A DNA stretch of 64,000 nt, taken from contig JAWDGP010005328.1 of NCBI GenBank assembly GCA_033675545.1, positions 16,001-80,000 of the forward strand, written 5' to 3'. Within the stretch, counting starts at the first letter, position 1. Every line of letters begins with the position of its first letter. The position numbers were made by a program, and so were the translations under genes. The notes under the pieces are model-generated. The model ran no database searches. It saw only the letters and a list, made by a program, of their open reading frames with translations, and was not told where the DNA came from. Positions 1 to 11,421 of the stretch are shown piece by piece. The stretch is from Elysia crispata. Taxonomy: Eukaryota; Mollusca; Gastropoda; Plakobranchidae.

Positions 1-852
1 TTTATCAAAGGAGTCACTGTTTTTGAGGTGTGAATTTAAAATATTTTTTTCATTGTAATTACAAGACATTGGAGATTAGAATTTTAGATAAAGATCTAGA
101 TCTGGATCTGAAGCAATTTTTTACATCTTTAAGATTTAGCCTTATATATTGCATGCCCACAGCTGGACTTGCTAATAACAAGGTTTTTTTTCCCTTGCCC
201 CCAAATCATAATGAAACTTAGAAGGTATTAGCATGATCCACTGTGGGCTATTGAAGAAAGTATCTATATATGGCTTTGGTCTGTTGGAATTAAATTTGGT
301 AAATTTTTAGCTGTACACCCTGTACTAGAGTGCTGTTTTTATCTTTTTGGTTGACCTTGACCTTGACAATAACAAATATTGTAAGCAAAAGTTGTGGCAA
401 TTACATAACAGTTATGTAAGGAGGGACAAAAATAAAGTGAATTTAGTAATAAAATGACTAAATCAATAAAGCATTCAATAAATAATTCCATCAGATCAAG
501 GTCAAGACGAACCAGTTAAGACAAGAAACAGCAAACTGACAAGGAAAAAAAATCCTGGGTCTAATTCATGCTTATGTGTTTCTGTATGAGTCTTGTTGCC
601 TTGCGGAGTATACAGCTTAGCAGCTTGCCTTATGACGTTTTTGCAAACGTTTTTCGTTTATAGTTGTAATAAATAAGTAACATGTTATATATTGATCGGG
701 CTCAAAAGGAGTCAAAATGTTAAGAATCCTTACAGAAAATATTTGTTTACAAGTAGAAATAAAATTGGGAGAGGGGTACTTTTTTTTAAACATGATATGT
801 AAACGGGATTACTTGATCAATTTATCACCTGTTTTTCTATGATCATATCCAG
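1..852. other. Intron of NUDCD2 homologue, partial
   Basis: This is the DNA before the first visible NUDCD2 exon. No reading frame here matches the N-terminal CS domain, so the earlier exons lie to the left of the window. It is AT-rich, and I see no other gene, repeat family or RNA in it. Confidence 0.6.
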
Positions 853-3800
853 GGCGAACTCTTTGAACATGTACATGCAGATGAGGCAGTGTGGACATTT
901 GGTAAGGCATGTTTTCTTTTAAATTTTTTTTATTATTATTAATTTATCTACTCTTTGAGCATATAATTTGAAAAACTTTCTGAAGATGCCTGAAAACTAT
1001 CATCATGGATTAAAAGCAAAATATGCATAAATAAACATCTGGGACCATGAGCAAATACATAGTTCAATAGAAATTCGCAATAGTTAACTAAATTAATTAT
1101 CTTATATACGTATACGTTGAGAATTCAACAGAGCGTTTATTTTGATCACCATACAGTGGAAACCTCAAAAACCAAAGTCTGATTATTCGAATATTTCATA
1201 AACCGAATTTTGCAAGATGATAGGTTTTTTTTTTCTCTTTGGCTTTATTAGAATCGGACTTGCAATTCAAAGTCTTTCTGATTCAAATCTCTTATTTGAA
1301 GTCGATACCACCCCATAAGGCATCACAAAAGTGCTACATGCATCTCTCAAGCAGCGAGCTATGCAAATCACTGCCCAAGAAAGGCTTATCAGTGCTATGA
1401 AAGCAAGAAGGGAGCAGATGCACTAATAATTAAGTGCCAATACTGATACTGATAGCAACGTGGGGCGGGGGAAGAGGAGGGTTGCTCGATGCAGGCACAG
1501 TATACACTCACTCAATGAGTCATAGATTGTTATACCCATTTTTGTAATTCGAATACTCTTAATTCGAAGATTTAATCCAATCCCATACAATTCGAATCAT
1601 GAGGTTTCCATTGTTTTGTTTTTTTTTACCTCTTTTTGAGGATGAAACTTTTTGTTTTGTTTTGACAACTAGCTTAATTTTCAATGTTTGCGAAAACAAT
1701 TTAAAGACTCAGAAAGCTAAATGAAAGGAGTGAAATTATGAGTGCTAAATTTAAGTCAATAAAGTATTCCAACTTTTCTAAGGTTGAGAACTTTGCAGAA
1801 AACTGAAAAGGGTACTAACCTGATGATATAACATTTATCTTGGGGTTTTTTTTTTTTTGGTATATCTAGACTGTGAAAGTCACTCACTTTGTAAGTTCTA
1901 CTGTTGAAAAATGTCATTTTGAGTTGAATCTATATTTAAAATAAGGGCCAAGCCAAACTATATTATTAAATTGCATAAAGATCTGAAAAATGGAAATGAT
2001 GATTTTAAGTATAAGAGCTCAACTTTTACATGTACAGTTGAGTCCAAATAATTCGAATCCGGATAGTTGGAATTCTTGGATATTTCGAAGTGATTCGGAA
2101 TAAAAAAAGGTCTTCGAATTCTACGAAACTCAAATATGAGAATACAATAGAGAAAGAGAGTTAAAAAAAAATGTGGGTGACAGATCAGGAATGTCGTGCA
2201 ACTGTGCAGGGGGTGGGGGTGGGCCTAACCCCTTTCTCTCTTGTAGCCTTATTGCAGACTCTTGCCTGTAATGTACGTGGGCACATACACACACACACAC
2301 ACACACCTGAATCACATGCTGCACGGAGCATAGCACTATATGTACTTTGTTTTACAAGCCTGGAAAAGTACTTTGGCTGTGTCAGAATAAAAAAAAATCA
2401 AGCCGAAATTGCTTCGAATTAACTGGATCCTTATTTTAAAATTTGAACTAACCGATATTTTTAGTAAAGCTTAAATAGAGAAATATTCGGTAAAATTAAA
2501 CGACTTTGGAGTATCCAAGAATTCGAACTATCCGGATTCGAACGCGAGTTCGAATTATTTGGATTCATCTGTATTTGAATTGATCCCATTGCTTGAGAGT
2601 TTTTCTCGTTGATGAAGATGATGATCTGTGGATTATTATTTCAAATGACGATCATTACTTCTTTGTTTTTGCTATTTAATTAGAACCCTTTCTTTCTGCT
2701 TTCTTTTTCAACGTTCAACAATATATGGTCCAACATGGCTGACAGCTGTTGGTGTTGAGCCTCGGCTCAACAATATTTGTCTTAAGTCACCTTTATTTCT
2801 GCGATGAAGGAAGGATGTGAACGAAATTGTTTTACAATAGGAACATTTAATGTTAGAGGACTTAACTGTGATGTGAAAAATCACCAACTTGTTCAAGATT
2901 TAGTGGATTACAAGTTAGATATACTGTGTGTGCAGGAGAGCAAAATTCAAGATGGCTGTGATGTGAACATTCTAGGACACAGTCTTGTTATTTGAATCAG
3001 ATTGCAGACACTACGGCAATGGTTTTGTGATTCACAAATCGGCCATACCCAGCATTCAAAAGGCGTGGAAAGTAAATGACAGAGTGTGTGCTATTCAACT
3101 TTCATTAGATTCTCAGGACCAATTTAAGAAAGGCAGAATAAGATCAATAACATTACTTAACATCTATGGCCCCACTTCAGCATTGACAAGAAACAACCCT
3201 GATGAAATAGATAAACTCTATAATTCACTGCAAACTGTTTATGATTCTCTTACAAACGACACGTTAATTTTACTTGCAGGAGACTTTAATTCAAAAGTGG
3301 GAAAAAAGAAAGAAGGAGAAACAAGTCTAGGTAGTTTTTCAAAAGGGACACGAAACGATAATGGAGAAAGTCTAGTACAATTTTGTGAAAAAAACAAATT
3401 GTTTTTGACAAACACTGCATTCAAGAAAGCTAGCAGACACATAACAACGTGGGTAGGATCCTGGAGAGACAAAGACAACAAACCTATGCCTATTTACAAC
3501 CAAATAGATTTTATTATCTGCAAACAAAACCAAAAACACACCATCAAAGACGCACAATCGTATTCGGGAACAACACTTAGCTCAGACCACAAACTGGTCA
3601 AAACAACTTTTCGACTTTCAAACGTCAACACATGGAGGCAAATAAAACAAAAGCCGATAAATGTCAATGTAAAAAGAAACAGGTCACAACTGAGCTACGA
3701 CACGGACACTGCAAACAACTATTCGGCACAGTTACGTGAGCTTTTACTTCAGAATGATCAAAACAGCAGCACACAAAAACAGTGGGAATTCGTCAAACAA

Positions 3801-6800
3801 GCAATAGAGACTACTGTATCAAAAACCATTGAAGAAATACCAAAACAAAAACAATACAGACTGTGGAATAAAGAAGTCAAAGACCTGTCAGAGAAACAAA
3901 AAGACTTAAGGATACAAATCCAAAACTGCAAACAGGAAGAAAAGATCAAAGAACTAAAGAAAGAAAGAAATTATGTTTTGCACAACATAAGAAGAAAAAA
4001 TAGCGAAACCAAAGAAAAACATCTCGACCATTTAATACAAGAAATTGACAACTCTAAAAGCGATGGTGGTATGTTCAAGGCCATAAAAGTGTTGAACAGA
4101 AAACAGTTTACAAATCCACAAGTTAATGATAAGGACGGGAAGAAAGTAACAAGCCCAACGGAAATCCAAAACATCATAACGAAACATTTTAAATCTAAAT
4201 TCAGAGACGAACGTACAGAAGACATTCAGCCATTTAGTGGGCAACCCCGTGCACTTAACAACCCAATCAGTGAAAAAGAAGTTAGACAAAGCATAAAACA
4301 GCTAAACAATGGACGCGCTCCTGGAGAAGATAATATATGTAATGAATAACTTAAGTTCGCACCGGAAATTCTTGACAATCAAATCGCAATGATAATAAAT
4401 AAGACATTCGAGAATCATGAAGACCTAGACATCAACAATGGAATCCTGGTAGCGCTACTCAAGCCAGGAAAACCAAAAGGACTACCACAAAATCTGCGCC
4501 CTGTTACGTTGTTGAACTCTATAAGGAAAGTGCTTTCAACTATCGCTCTAACTAAAATAAGGCCTGCTGTTGAAAACTATATCTCTTGCAGTCAAAGTGG
4601 CTTCAGGCCTAACCGTAGTACGTCTGATGTAGTATTGGCCCACAGATGGATCTCAGCCAAGGTTCTCAATTATGCGGACATCGAAATAGACATCACAGGG
4701 ATAGATATGTCTGCGGCATTTGACACAATTGACAGAAAACAGCTACTGCAATTATTGACAAATCTTGTCACGGAAGACGAAAAGCGAATAATACAATTCC
4801 TGCTGAGCAGTACAACACTCAACGTCAAAATCAGCGGCGCCAACACTGAAGAACCCTTTCTCACAAACATAGGCACCCCTCAAGGAGACAGCCTAAGTCC
4901 AGTACTTTTCATCATCTATCTTGAACAAGCACTGAAAAATGTGAGATCAACGCTCGACAGCCCATCAAACACAACAGAGGCACATCTTCCTAATGAGATA
5001 GCATATGCTGACGACATAGACTTTATTGGCAACAAACCAGTGAATGTGAAAAAAATAGAAGAAACACTCAAAGTTCACAAACTCAAAGTCAATGTAGACA
5101 AAACGGAGCACACCTCAGTAAGAAAACATTCAGAGGAATGGAAAACATCAAAGAAAGTGGGTTCACTGCTTGGCAGTAAAGAAGACATAGAACACAGAAA
5201 ACACCTATCAAACATAGCATTGAACAAGATGGAACAGATATGGCACAAAGCGGACAAAACCAAGCAGCGCACAAGAATTAAGCTATATAACACCTTAGTG
5301 AGGTCAGTTCTGTTATACAATTGCGGCACATGGGCACTGACCAAAACAGACGAAGAAAAGTTGGACTCTTTCCATCGAAAGCAGCTGCGCAGGGTTCTGG
5401 GAATTCGATACCCAACAAAAATTTCAAATAAGTCCCTCTACAAAAAATGTGAACAAACCCCAATTTCTTTGGAAGTGTTGCAAGCAAGGTGGAGGCTGTT
5501 CGGTCATGTACTTAGGCGAGAACCATCGATCCCTGCCAACAAAGCTATGGCATTCTATTTCCACGACAATGCCAAGCGAGCCAGGGGTAGGCCGATCACC
5601 ACACTCCCAATGACTCTCAATAACGATCTCAAGATACTACAAAATCGGAGCATCTCTCTCACATCACAAAAAGACCTGGAAACAATAAGAAAGATTGCAG
5701 AAAGAAGACAAGAATGGACTACCTTCACCGCAGACATAAAGAAGGCTGCCGAAGCTGCGAGGTCGGACGACACTTCTAGCGGAAGGCCTTAATAATAATA
5801 ATAATAATAACAATCTTTGTGAATTTTATTTTCTGCAATTAATAGTGTCATCAGCATATCTTGATTTCCCCATCAAGTCGTTGTCAGTAAGTAGTACGTA
5901 TATTTATGATCACTTGTAGATCTTTTCCACCTATCTTCAACTGCTTTAGTTGAGTGATTATCTCATCATGATCATGCCATACACTGTCACTGTCTTCCAA
6001 GATTTGGTCATTGAAGCACAGAAAACCTCTTCTTGTAATTCTAGAGATCCAGGGATTTAAAAAGCATTTATAGTACCTTTACTTTCCACAGAGCCATACT
6101 GTTCATTTACTATTTCTTGTTTCATTTTGTTTCTATTTGCATCATGATGCTTCTTTTAAAGGTTTTGGTGATGTGACTTACAAGGCTGATCATTCTATGT
6201 AATTCAAACTCTGTTGCTCTTGGTTTCTTTGGCAGTGCTATATTATATATAGATTTGGAAATGACTGTTGAAATCTCACTTGTGTCATAGATTTCAATGA
6301 GTAATGTTGCGGTCACATCTATTCCATAGTCTCCAAGAGCCTCTGAAGGTTCCACTGATATGCTTGCTGTTTGGGCCTTTTGTGCCTAATTTTATCTTTC
6401 TCATGCTGACAGGATCTCATCTTACATGATAGGTGGCCCGCAAAAATTGGCTTCATTACATTGTTTAAACTAAAAGGAAATCGGCACACATCTTTATGAT
6501 TATGGACAAAAAATAAATACCAAAACTATTATCAACATATAAACTTTTCACTTTGTAAGCTGTGTCAGTATTATTACAAAATCATGCTTTACATTTACTT
6601 GCATTTATTCCATTACATTGTAATCCCTTCTGTGGTCTTCAAAAAGTTTACTTGTGTACTCAGTCCATCTACCAAGGATTTTTTTTTTTTGTTTTTCCAA
6701 AATGATGTCACTGTATTCTTATTTTAGGCATGCTGTGGATGAGCAGTGTGTGATTATGAATTTATATTGCCCCTTTTCAGCTGAATTTGTTCCATTAGTG

Positions 6801-7792
6801 TCAAACATTCACAATTTATGATTTCTTGTTTCTTCTATTTCAGAGGACAAAAGGTATGTTAGAATTTGCCTAAGTAAAGCTCATGATACTGCTGCTCATT
6901 GCTGGCCCTCGTTACTTGTTGGGCAGTTTAAAGTTGACCCAGCCACCTTTGATGGAATGCAAAAGAAGTTAACACTGCAAAGATTTCAATTTGAGGTTTG
7001 TAATTTATGATGTGTTCTTTCTTTAATTATTTTTTTCTCTTATGTTTTTCTTGGTTCCTTTTTTTTTGGTCCATACTGTCAAGATTGCTCATCATGCAAC
7101 AACGATAGTCATAGTTTGGATAAATATCATAGCAATAATTACAATGACGATAATAATTATAATATTAATCATGAAATAATAACAAGGATTGAATAAGAAT
7201 GCATTCAACAGCTTTTAAAAAAACATCTCTTCCACTGTGTTTCATCTCCTCATTTGCTCAGCATTGGCTCTCCTTCTTTCTCAGGGAGAAAATCTTTTTC
7301 CTCTTCTTCCCATTGAGTTTTTTGTTTTTGGCTAATTCTTATTGTTCCGTTTCTAGTCTTTTGTCCACTTCATACGCCTTTTTAAAAAATATTATTCATT
7401 TATTTATTTATTTTATAATTCTTCTTTCTCTTAAAACATATTTTTGACTCACTCTTCTTTTTTGCCTTTACTTACTGTGTGATATCTGTTCTGTGGACCT
7501 CTCTGGAACTTGATGTTCACTCCCAAAAGACAAAACGTGCATTGTTCCCTTTCATTTACAAAGACTTTAGATTAGAATCTGGAACATTTACAATTTTTGG
7601 TCTTCTCATTCTTCTCCTTCTCCTTCTTCTTCTTCTTATTATTATTATCATTATTATTATTATTATTATTATTAATGCTAATATTGATATTTGTTATGTT
7701 ATCTCCTTACCTTGCAGAACCCTGGTATGGATTTCAGTGGAGCTGAAATGACTGGAAACTATCAGGGAGGAGGGCCAGAACTACCAGGATAA
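853..7792 (+). CDS. NUDCD2: NudC domain-containing protein 2 homologue, C-terminal three exons
   Basis: Three exons join in phase: 853-901, 6844-6995 and 7718-7792, which ends in TAA. They encode GELFEHVHADEAVWTFE, then EDKRYVRICLSK through KLTLQRFQFE, then NPGMDFSGAEMTGNYQ and a short tail. Each segment lines up with human NUDCD2 (KGKLFDSTIADEGTWTLE, RKLTLERFQKE, NPGFDFSGAEISGNY), and the intron positions correspond. All boundaries are AG/GT. NUDCD2 is a small CS-domain (p23/HSP20-like) co-chaperone that acts with Hsp90 and stabilises LIS1 in dynein-related processes in the cytosol. About 92 residues are visible. The start and most of the CS domain are outside the window. The 5.9-kb intron between the first two exons holds a LINE and two TIR elements. 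Confidence 0.93.
1154..1613. mobile_element. Non-autonomous TIR element, CAGTGGAAACCTC family
   Basis: The left end CAGTGGAAACCTCA follows a TA dinucleotide. The right end, TGAGGTTTCCATTG, is its reverse complement with one change. Inside each end is an AATTCGAA-rich subterminal region. There is no transposase reading frame. A relative in the opposite orientation lies at 62881-63170, and the two share the subterminal AATTCGAATTGTATGGGA stretch. TA target sites and these ends fit the Tc1/mariner-pogo (Tigger-like) group; that assignment is inferred from the ends only. Confidence 0.75.
2035..2571. mobile_element. Non-autonomous TIR element with long inverted repeats
   Basis: TA duplications flank inverted repeats of about 50 bp. 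The left arm begins CAGTTGAGTCCAAATAATTC, and the right arm read in reverse begins CAGATGAATCCAAATAATTC. Both continue into ATCCGGATAGTT and GAATTCTTGGATA. The interior holds a G-rich stretch and a short (CA)n at 2283-2306 but no transposase. The structure fits a pogo-like MITE. Confidence 0.82.
2283..2306. repeat. (CA)n microsatellite
   Basis: Short, nearly pure CA dinucleotide run inside the TIR element at 2035-2571. Confidence 0.9.
2753..2772 (+). other. Perfect 8-bp hairpin in LINE leader
   Basis: TGTTGAGC and GCTCAACA pair perfectly around a 4-base CTCG loop. It lies about 30 bp before the LINE's first ATG at 2804 and may be an RNA structure of the element's 5' UTR; that role is inferred. 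Confidence 0.6.
2804..2995 (+). pseudogene. LINE endonuclease, N-terminal segment before frameshift
   Basis: 63 residues with the N-terminal signature of an APE-like endonuclease: TIGTFNVRGL near residue 11, with the conserved Asn, and DILCVQESKI near residue 38, with the catalytic Glu. The frame ends at a TGA directly after GHSLVI, while the homologous protein continues in another frame from about 2985, so a small indel has broken it. The ATG at 2804 is the first after the leader hairpin. Confidence 0.8.
2985..4349 (+). pseudogene. LINE endonuclease, main part, and linker to RT
   Basis: 454 residues. They continue the endonuclease with NGFVI near residue 12, LLNIYGP near 57, LLAGDFNS near 97, NQIDFI near 172 and SSDHKLV near 199; the last carries the catalytic Asp-His pair. 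A Lys/Glu-rich linker of about 200 residues follows, ending in the start of the RT (NNGRAPGEDN). The frame then meets TAA at 4347-4349. The downstream RT is in the same frame, so a single nonsense change separates the two. Confidence 0.85.
4389..5792 (+). pseudogene. LINE reverse transcriptase
   Basis: 467 residues in the same frame as the preceding segment. RT motifs are in order: LLKPGKPK near residue 23, LRPVTLLNS near 36, SGFRPNRSTSD near 70, IDMSAAFDTI near 105, GTPQGDSLSP near 162 and the catalytic AYADD near 205. The C-terminal part has RIKLYNTLVRSVLLYNCGTW and RWRLFGHVLR, typical of the post-RT region of RTE-like and related LINEs. It ends at TAA inside the TAA-repeat tail. All RT catalytic residues are present. 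The ATG at 4389 is only the first one after the stop and not the natural start. Confidence 0.9.
5790..5812 (+). repeat. (TAA)n tail of the LINE
   Basis: About seven TAA units directly follow, and overlap, the RT stop codon. This is a microsatellite-type 3' terminus. Confidence 0.8.
5813..6420 (-). pseudogene. Decayed antisense LINE reverse transcriptase fragment
   Basis: Read on the minus strand from about 6355, this encodes a broken RT. IYNIALPKKPRATEF, HRMISLVSHITK, a QYGSVESKGTINAF-like motif and, at 5842-5860, YADDTI appear in the right order with frameshifts and stops between them. It is a different and older LINE from its neighbour, closer to the RTE-like proteins that have ALPKKP and HR-ISL motifs. 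It ends where the younger LINE's TAA tail begins. The younger copy may have inserted into it, but I did not find the missing half on the other side. Confidence 0.65.
6996..7717. other. Last NUDCD2 intron
   Basis: T-rich intron with a CTT/ATT microsatellite at 7614-7675 shortly before the acceptor at 7717. Nothing else is seen. Confidence 0.75.
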
Positions 7793-8421
7793 CGTTTCAC
7801 TGTTTCAGGTCACTTGTGAAAATTCGATTCAGAAAACAAAGGAGATAAGCTTCTCTGTGTCTTGCTATTTCAAAGAACTGAAAATTCCTTCCTAATATTG
7901 ATAGTTACTTTAATGCAATTTTTCACCGCAGCCAAGGAAATGCTTCATTATGAACATGGTGTGTGCTACATGTTTTTCATTTGCAAAGAGTTCAAGATAT
8001 ATTCTTTTTTGTCATTAATTAATATTGCACATTATACATTTTAGAAGTGTAAAAGACATTGCCAACATAAATTTACCTTGATACTGCAGTTAATGAACTC
8101 ACCTACATGCCTTGTGGATTGAACACTTCTAAATTTATATTGCAACTGGGATGACTTACAAGTATAGTGGAACCTAACAAGCATTCATCGTATTATTTTC
8201 TATGCAAGCCTGAATGTGCAAAACTATATTACTAAATACCCATATGTAGATATATAAAACTGTATGCTTTGAATTTAATTGAAAAGATACAGCCATCTTA
8301 TCACTGTGCACTTCATTTTCAAGTTTTTAAAGTAAAACTTTTATTGCATCACTTAAGTTGTTACCTTCTGGTTGACCACATGAATTGATGTTTGTTGAAG
8401 TTGTGAGATGTAATTAATAAA
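7793..8421 (+). other. NUDCD2 3' UTR with candidate polyadenylation signal
   Basis: AT-rich DNA after the NUDCD2 stop, with an AATAAA hexamer at 8416-8421. The transcript end is inferred from that hexamer alone. Confidence 0.45.
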
Positions 8422-10300
8422 AAAAAAAGGATTTTAAAAACTCATTTATTTGAAATTTGTTTTGTTTGTAATATTTTCAAATTATGGGAGACATAATGTA
8501 AAATACTTTGAAATTCAAAGGGAGTAAATTTGATCTTAAAGGAATGCCACAGAACCTCCCTTCATTTATCGTTGCCAAAATATTTCACAGATAATGTATT
8601 AGAAAACATAATTATCATTACTACCTTAGATGACATAAATCTATTAATTTTCACTGAAATAAAAACAAATTTGGACCAACATGCACATGCATATTATTAG
8701 TAAATTCTTTCTCCCAAATGAAAGAACAGTATGTACATGCTGATGCCAAACAACTGAGGCAACATTCTCATTTTGCAGTTGCCCACAATCAAAGATGTCC
8801 AAGAATTTTAATTTTATTGAGTAAGACATAATTCTTCCATCAAATACTTTAGATGTTTTCCTTGAAAATGTGTGTAACTTTTGTGGTCAGACCAAAGGTA
8901 TACATGAATATGGCAAAGGGAGAAATAGCTGTGGTAAAACAAAATGGCCATTGAATAGGAGGGTACAGACAACCTGGATAGTTGTAAGACAAAAAAAAGA
9001 ATTAAAACATGATACTTTTCCCTTTCATTAGTTTTTTATTAGCCCCACTGAAACAAAGTGACAAGTTGCTTGTTAATGTGTTATTCTTCATTTGGTCTCA
9101 CATATTATATCAAGTTGTTTGCTACTTCTCTGCATGTACCTTTCCTAACTCAACTGTCACAATCACATTCTTTAAGATTTTTTTAAGCACAGTACAGTTT
9201 ATGGGGTTGACAGAGAATTATATTGGTAGAATTCAGGACTGATGCCTCGGAGGGCCATGGGATTGAATCCTAGCTTGAGCTATTTAGTGGTCCAGTTGGA
9301 TCTCATCCAACCAGCTCTATCTGAAGGCATGAGAATGTGTATGTGTGTGTGTTGATGGAAGGATGAGAAGGTGATAAAACAAACACTTTAAATCGACTGA
9401 AACAATGTCTAAATGGTATTTGTTGTATAAAACTCCAAGTGCCCGTCATTTGCAATGTAAAATTGTGTAAAATATGTTTTACCTTCTAAGTAAAATAGGT
9501 AGGCCTACATTAAAAAGTAAAAAATTATGCAGTTCAGTGCCCATCTTTATTCTACGGATGACAAAATTGTTTTCTATTCTAACATGCAATCTTGATGTAA
9601 AACATAACAGTGTATTAAAGTTTACAATGTAAAAAAGTATAGATAGGACATTAGTAAGGTCCCATCAAGGTAGCTATAAGTGGTTAAGATGTTATACCTT
9701 CAGGTCAACAGTATTTCATGGTGCATATTGTAATTCGCCTGTTGAAGGTGAATTATCTAAAATCAAATGCCAACCTACATAAATTTCTTATTGTCATGTT
9801 CTTGAGGAAGGTGAAGGAAACCTAAAGAATCAAATACAGGTCAAAAGTTAAAATTGATTTGGAATTTAGTGTTTAAATCAATAAATGGATTATGTTGACA
9901 CCAACAAAGACAAGTTTTGGGACCACAAAATATGTTTACTGAAATCGATTTTCTTCCGTTTTTTAATATCATGATATCAGCCTGCAGATTGCCCATATTG
10001 CCACTTTTTTTTATCTCCTAGAATTTCTAAAAGTTTAAATAGCCTTCTTTTTTCATTGGTGTTGCATATCACAAGGGACACTTTGCTTTCCTCAATCCTT
10101 AAAACTAATTTATTACATAACCTTTCTTTTATATTATCTTTTTATATTTGGCTATAAATTTTTGAGACCTTTTTCTTTAAAAGATATGGTTTTTGTAAAT
10201 GTACTCATACTTTCATTTACTTGGAAAGTTTTGATACCTTTAAGCTTGACTCATAAATATTTATAAATACTTGAGCTGGTCATGGCATATAAAATTAATA
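8422..10300. other. Intergenic DNA between NUDCD2 and TIR element
   Basis: No gene is recognised. A stretch near 9240-9360 with GGATTGAATCC recalls a SINE B box but lacks a convincing A box. Confidence 0.5.
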
Positions 10301-10620
10301 CAGTAAACCTTGCATATAACGAGATACTCGGGCCTCACAGTATTTCCTCATTGAACCCGAGGTCTTGTTGGATAAAAGGTAACTTAAAAAAAAATTTTTT
10401 TTTAATTATCTTCATGGGAGAGAACTTATCCAATACTAAGTAAAGTTTTAATGCGTCACTTCCCTTTATTGTCAAAAAATGAACGGACCTGGCTAAAGTG
10501 TTGAGGAAATGAAGTTTGTTTCGCTTTTTTTTTCTTCTAATTAATGTATTTGTTCTTTAAATCACATTAATTTTTTAAACAACTTTCTGACTCTTCCTAT
10601 CCCCCTTTTTTTTTTGCTGT

Positions 10621-10621
<1 letters not shown>

Positions 10622-10680
<59 letters not shown>
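10622..10680. repeat. (CT)n microsatellite
   Basis: 59 bp of uninterrupted CT repeat within the TIR element, followed by short A and T runs. Confidence 0.95.
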
Positions 10681-10684
<4 letters not shown>

Positions 10685-10783
10685 TCATTTAAAAAAAAAA
10701 AAAAAGTTTGTTTTCTTTTTTGCTTAGCTTTTCACTTCCTCTTTATGCCTCGCTACTTTTCTCACCGTCTCTACATGTTTGTT

Positions 10784-10785
<2 letters not shown>

Positions 10786-10815
<30 letters not shown>
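10786..10815. repeat. (CT)n microsatellite
   Basis: Second, shorter CT tract in the same TIR element. Confidence 0.95.
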
Positions 10816-10818
<3 letters not shown>

Positions 10819-11421
10819 TAATCAGACCTACATGTATTGATCTTGCTTAAGCATGCACCCTTTCTCTCTTCGGATCTTCCTAAATCATAGATCTTGCTTC
10901 ATGACTCACACCCTGTAAACCCCCCACCCTTTTCCCTTTCCTTCACTGCCGCTCTACCCTGCGGAGTGCACCCCCCTACTCCCCCTCTCTATCTCTTCTT
11001 TTTTTTTCTGCCGCTATGCCTTGCACCTAGCAATAGGTCTGGAGTGCCCAGGTGGCTTTGTTTTCCCCATCTCCCTGTCACACTAGCCCTTCCCTTCTCT
11101 TTGATACACCTGCCCGTGTATACACACACACATCTTCAATTACACATGCCCGTGGATCTAGTTTTTATTGCCGCCTAGACAAAGAGCCTGACATGTACAA
11201 TGTAGTGTATATGGTAACTTTTAAAGTGGTTTTGCTCTTCTATTGATTGAGGCCCAATACAGCCTTGCTTCATTTCGCTTAACCTGAGGTTGGTAAATTT
11301 GACACTCGTAGGATCCAAGGTTAATTTATTGAGGCAAAGAGGAAAAAAACGGGACTTCGTCAATTCCTCATTAAGCCTCAGGTCTCGTTGGGTCCGAGCA
11401 CGTTAAATTCGAGGTTCACTG

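Larger units (their letters stand above)
2753..5812 (+). mobile_element. Non-LTR retrotransposon (LINE), APE endonuclease plus RT
   Basis: This is a nearly full-length LINE in the sense orientation of NUDCD2. It has a short 5' leader with a perfect hairpin (2753-2772), an apurinic-type endonuclease, a reverse transcriptase and a 3' tail of repeated TAA units (about 5790-5812). A microsatellite tail and the APE-RT order without an obvious Cys-rich ORF1 fit RTE- or I-like clades; I cannot place it more exactly. The coding region is broken once by a frameshift near 2985-2995 and once by an in-frame TAA at 4347-4349, so this copy is probably inactive but young. The 5' limit is approximate, and I found no convincing target-site duplication. 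Confidence 0.88.
902..6843. other. NUDCD2 intron filled with transposons
   Basis: This 5.9-kb intron holds two TIR elements (1154-1613, 2035-2571), a near-intact LINE (about 2753-5812) and a decayed antisense LINE fragment (5813-6420). The remaining stretches, 902-1153, 1614-2034, 2572-2752 and 6421-6843, show nothing recognisable. The acceptor is the pyrimidine-rich cttctatttcag before 6844. Confidence 0.8.
10301..11421. mobile_element. Non-autonomous TIR element, CAGTGAACCTCG family
   Basis: TA duplications at 10299-10300 and 11422-11423 flank the ends CAGTAAACCTTGCATATAAC (left) and CAGTGAACCTCGAATTTAAC (right, reversed). A second motif, TTCCTCATT followed by GAGGTCT or CAGGTCT and GTTGG, appears near both ends in the same direction (about 10345 and 11365). 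The interior is pyrimidine-rich, with two CT tracts, and has no transposase. The element at 39464-40105 shares GTTGAACCCGAGG and similar ends and is probably from the same family. Confidence 0.78.

Noticed and set aside
2790-5832. CTTTATTTCTGC / TTTTATTTTCTGC as LINE target-site duplication
   Set aside because: The right copy does not directly follow the TAA tail and the copies differ; probably chance in AT-rich DNA.
9231-9380. Possible SINE with GGATTGAATCC B-box-like word
   Set aside because: No A box at tRNA spacing, no target duplication, and no second copy found in the window.
10619-11246. Open frames rich in Ser-Leu across CT tracts
   Set aside because: Low-complexity translation of CT repeat within a TIR element; no domain, start context or splice support.
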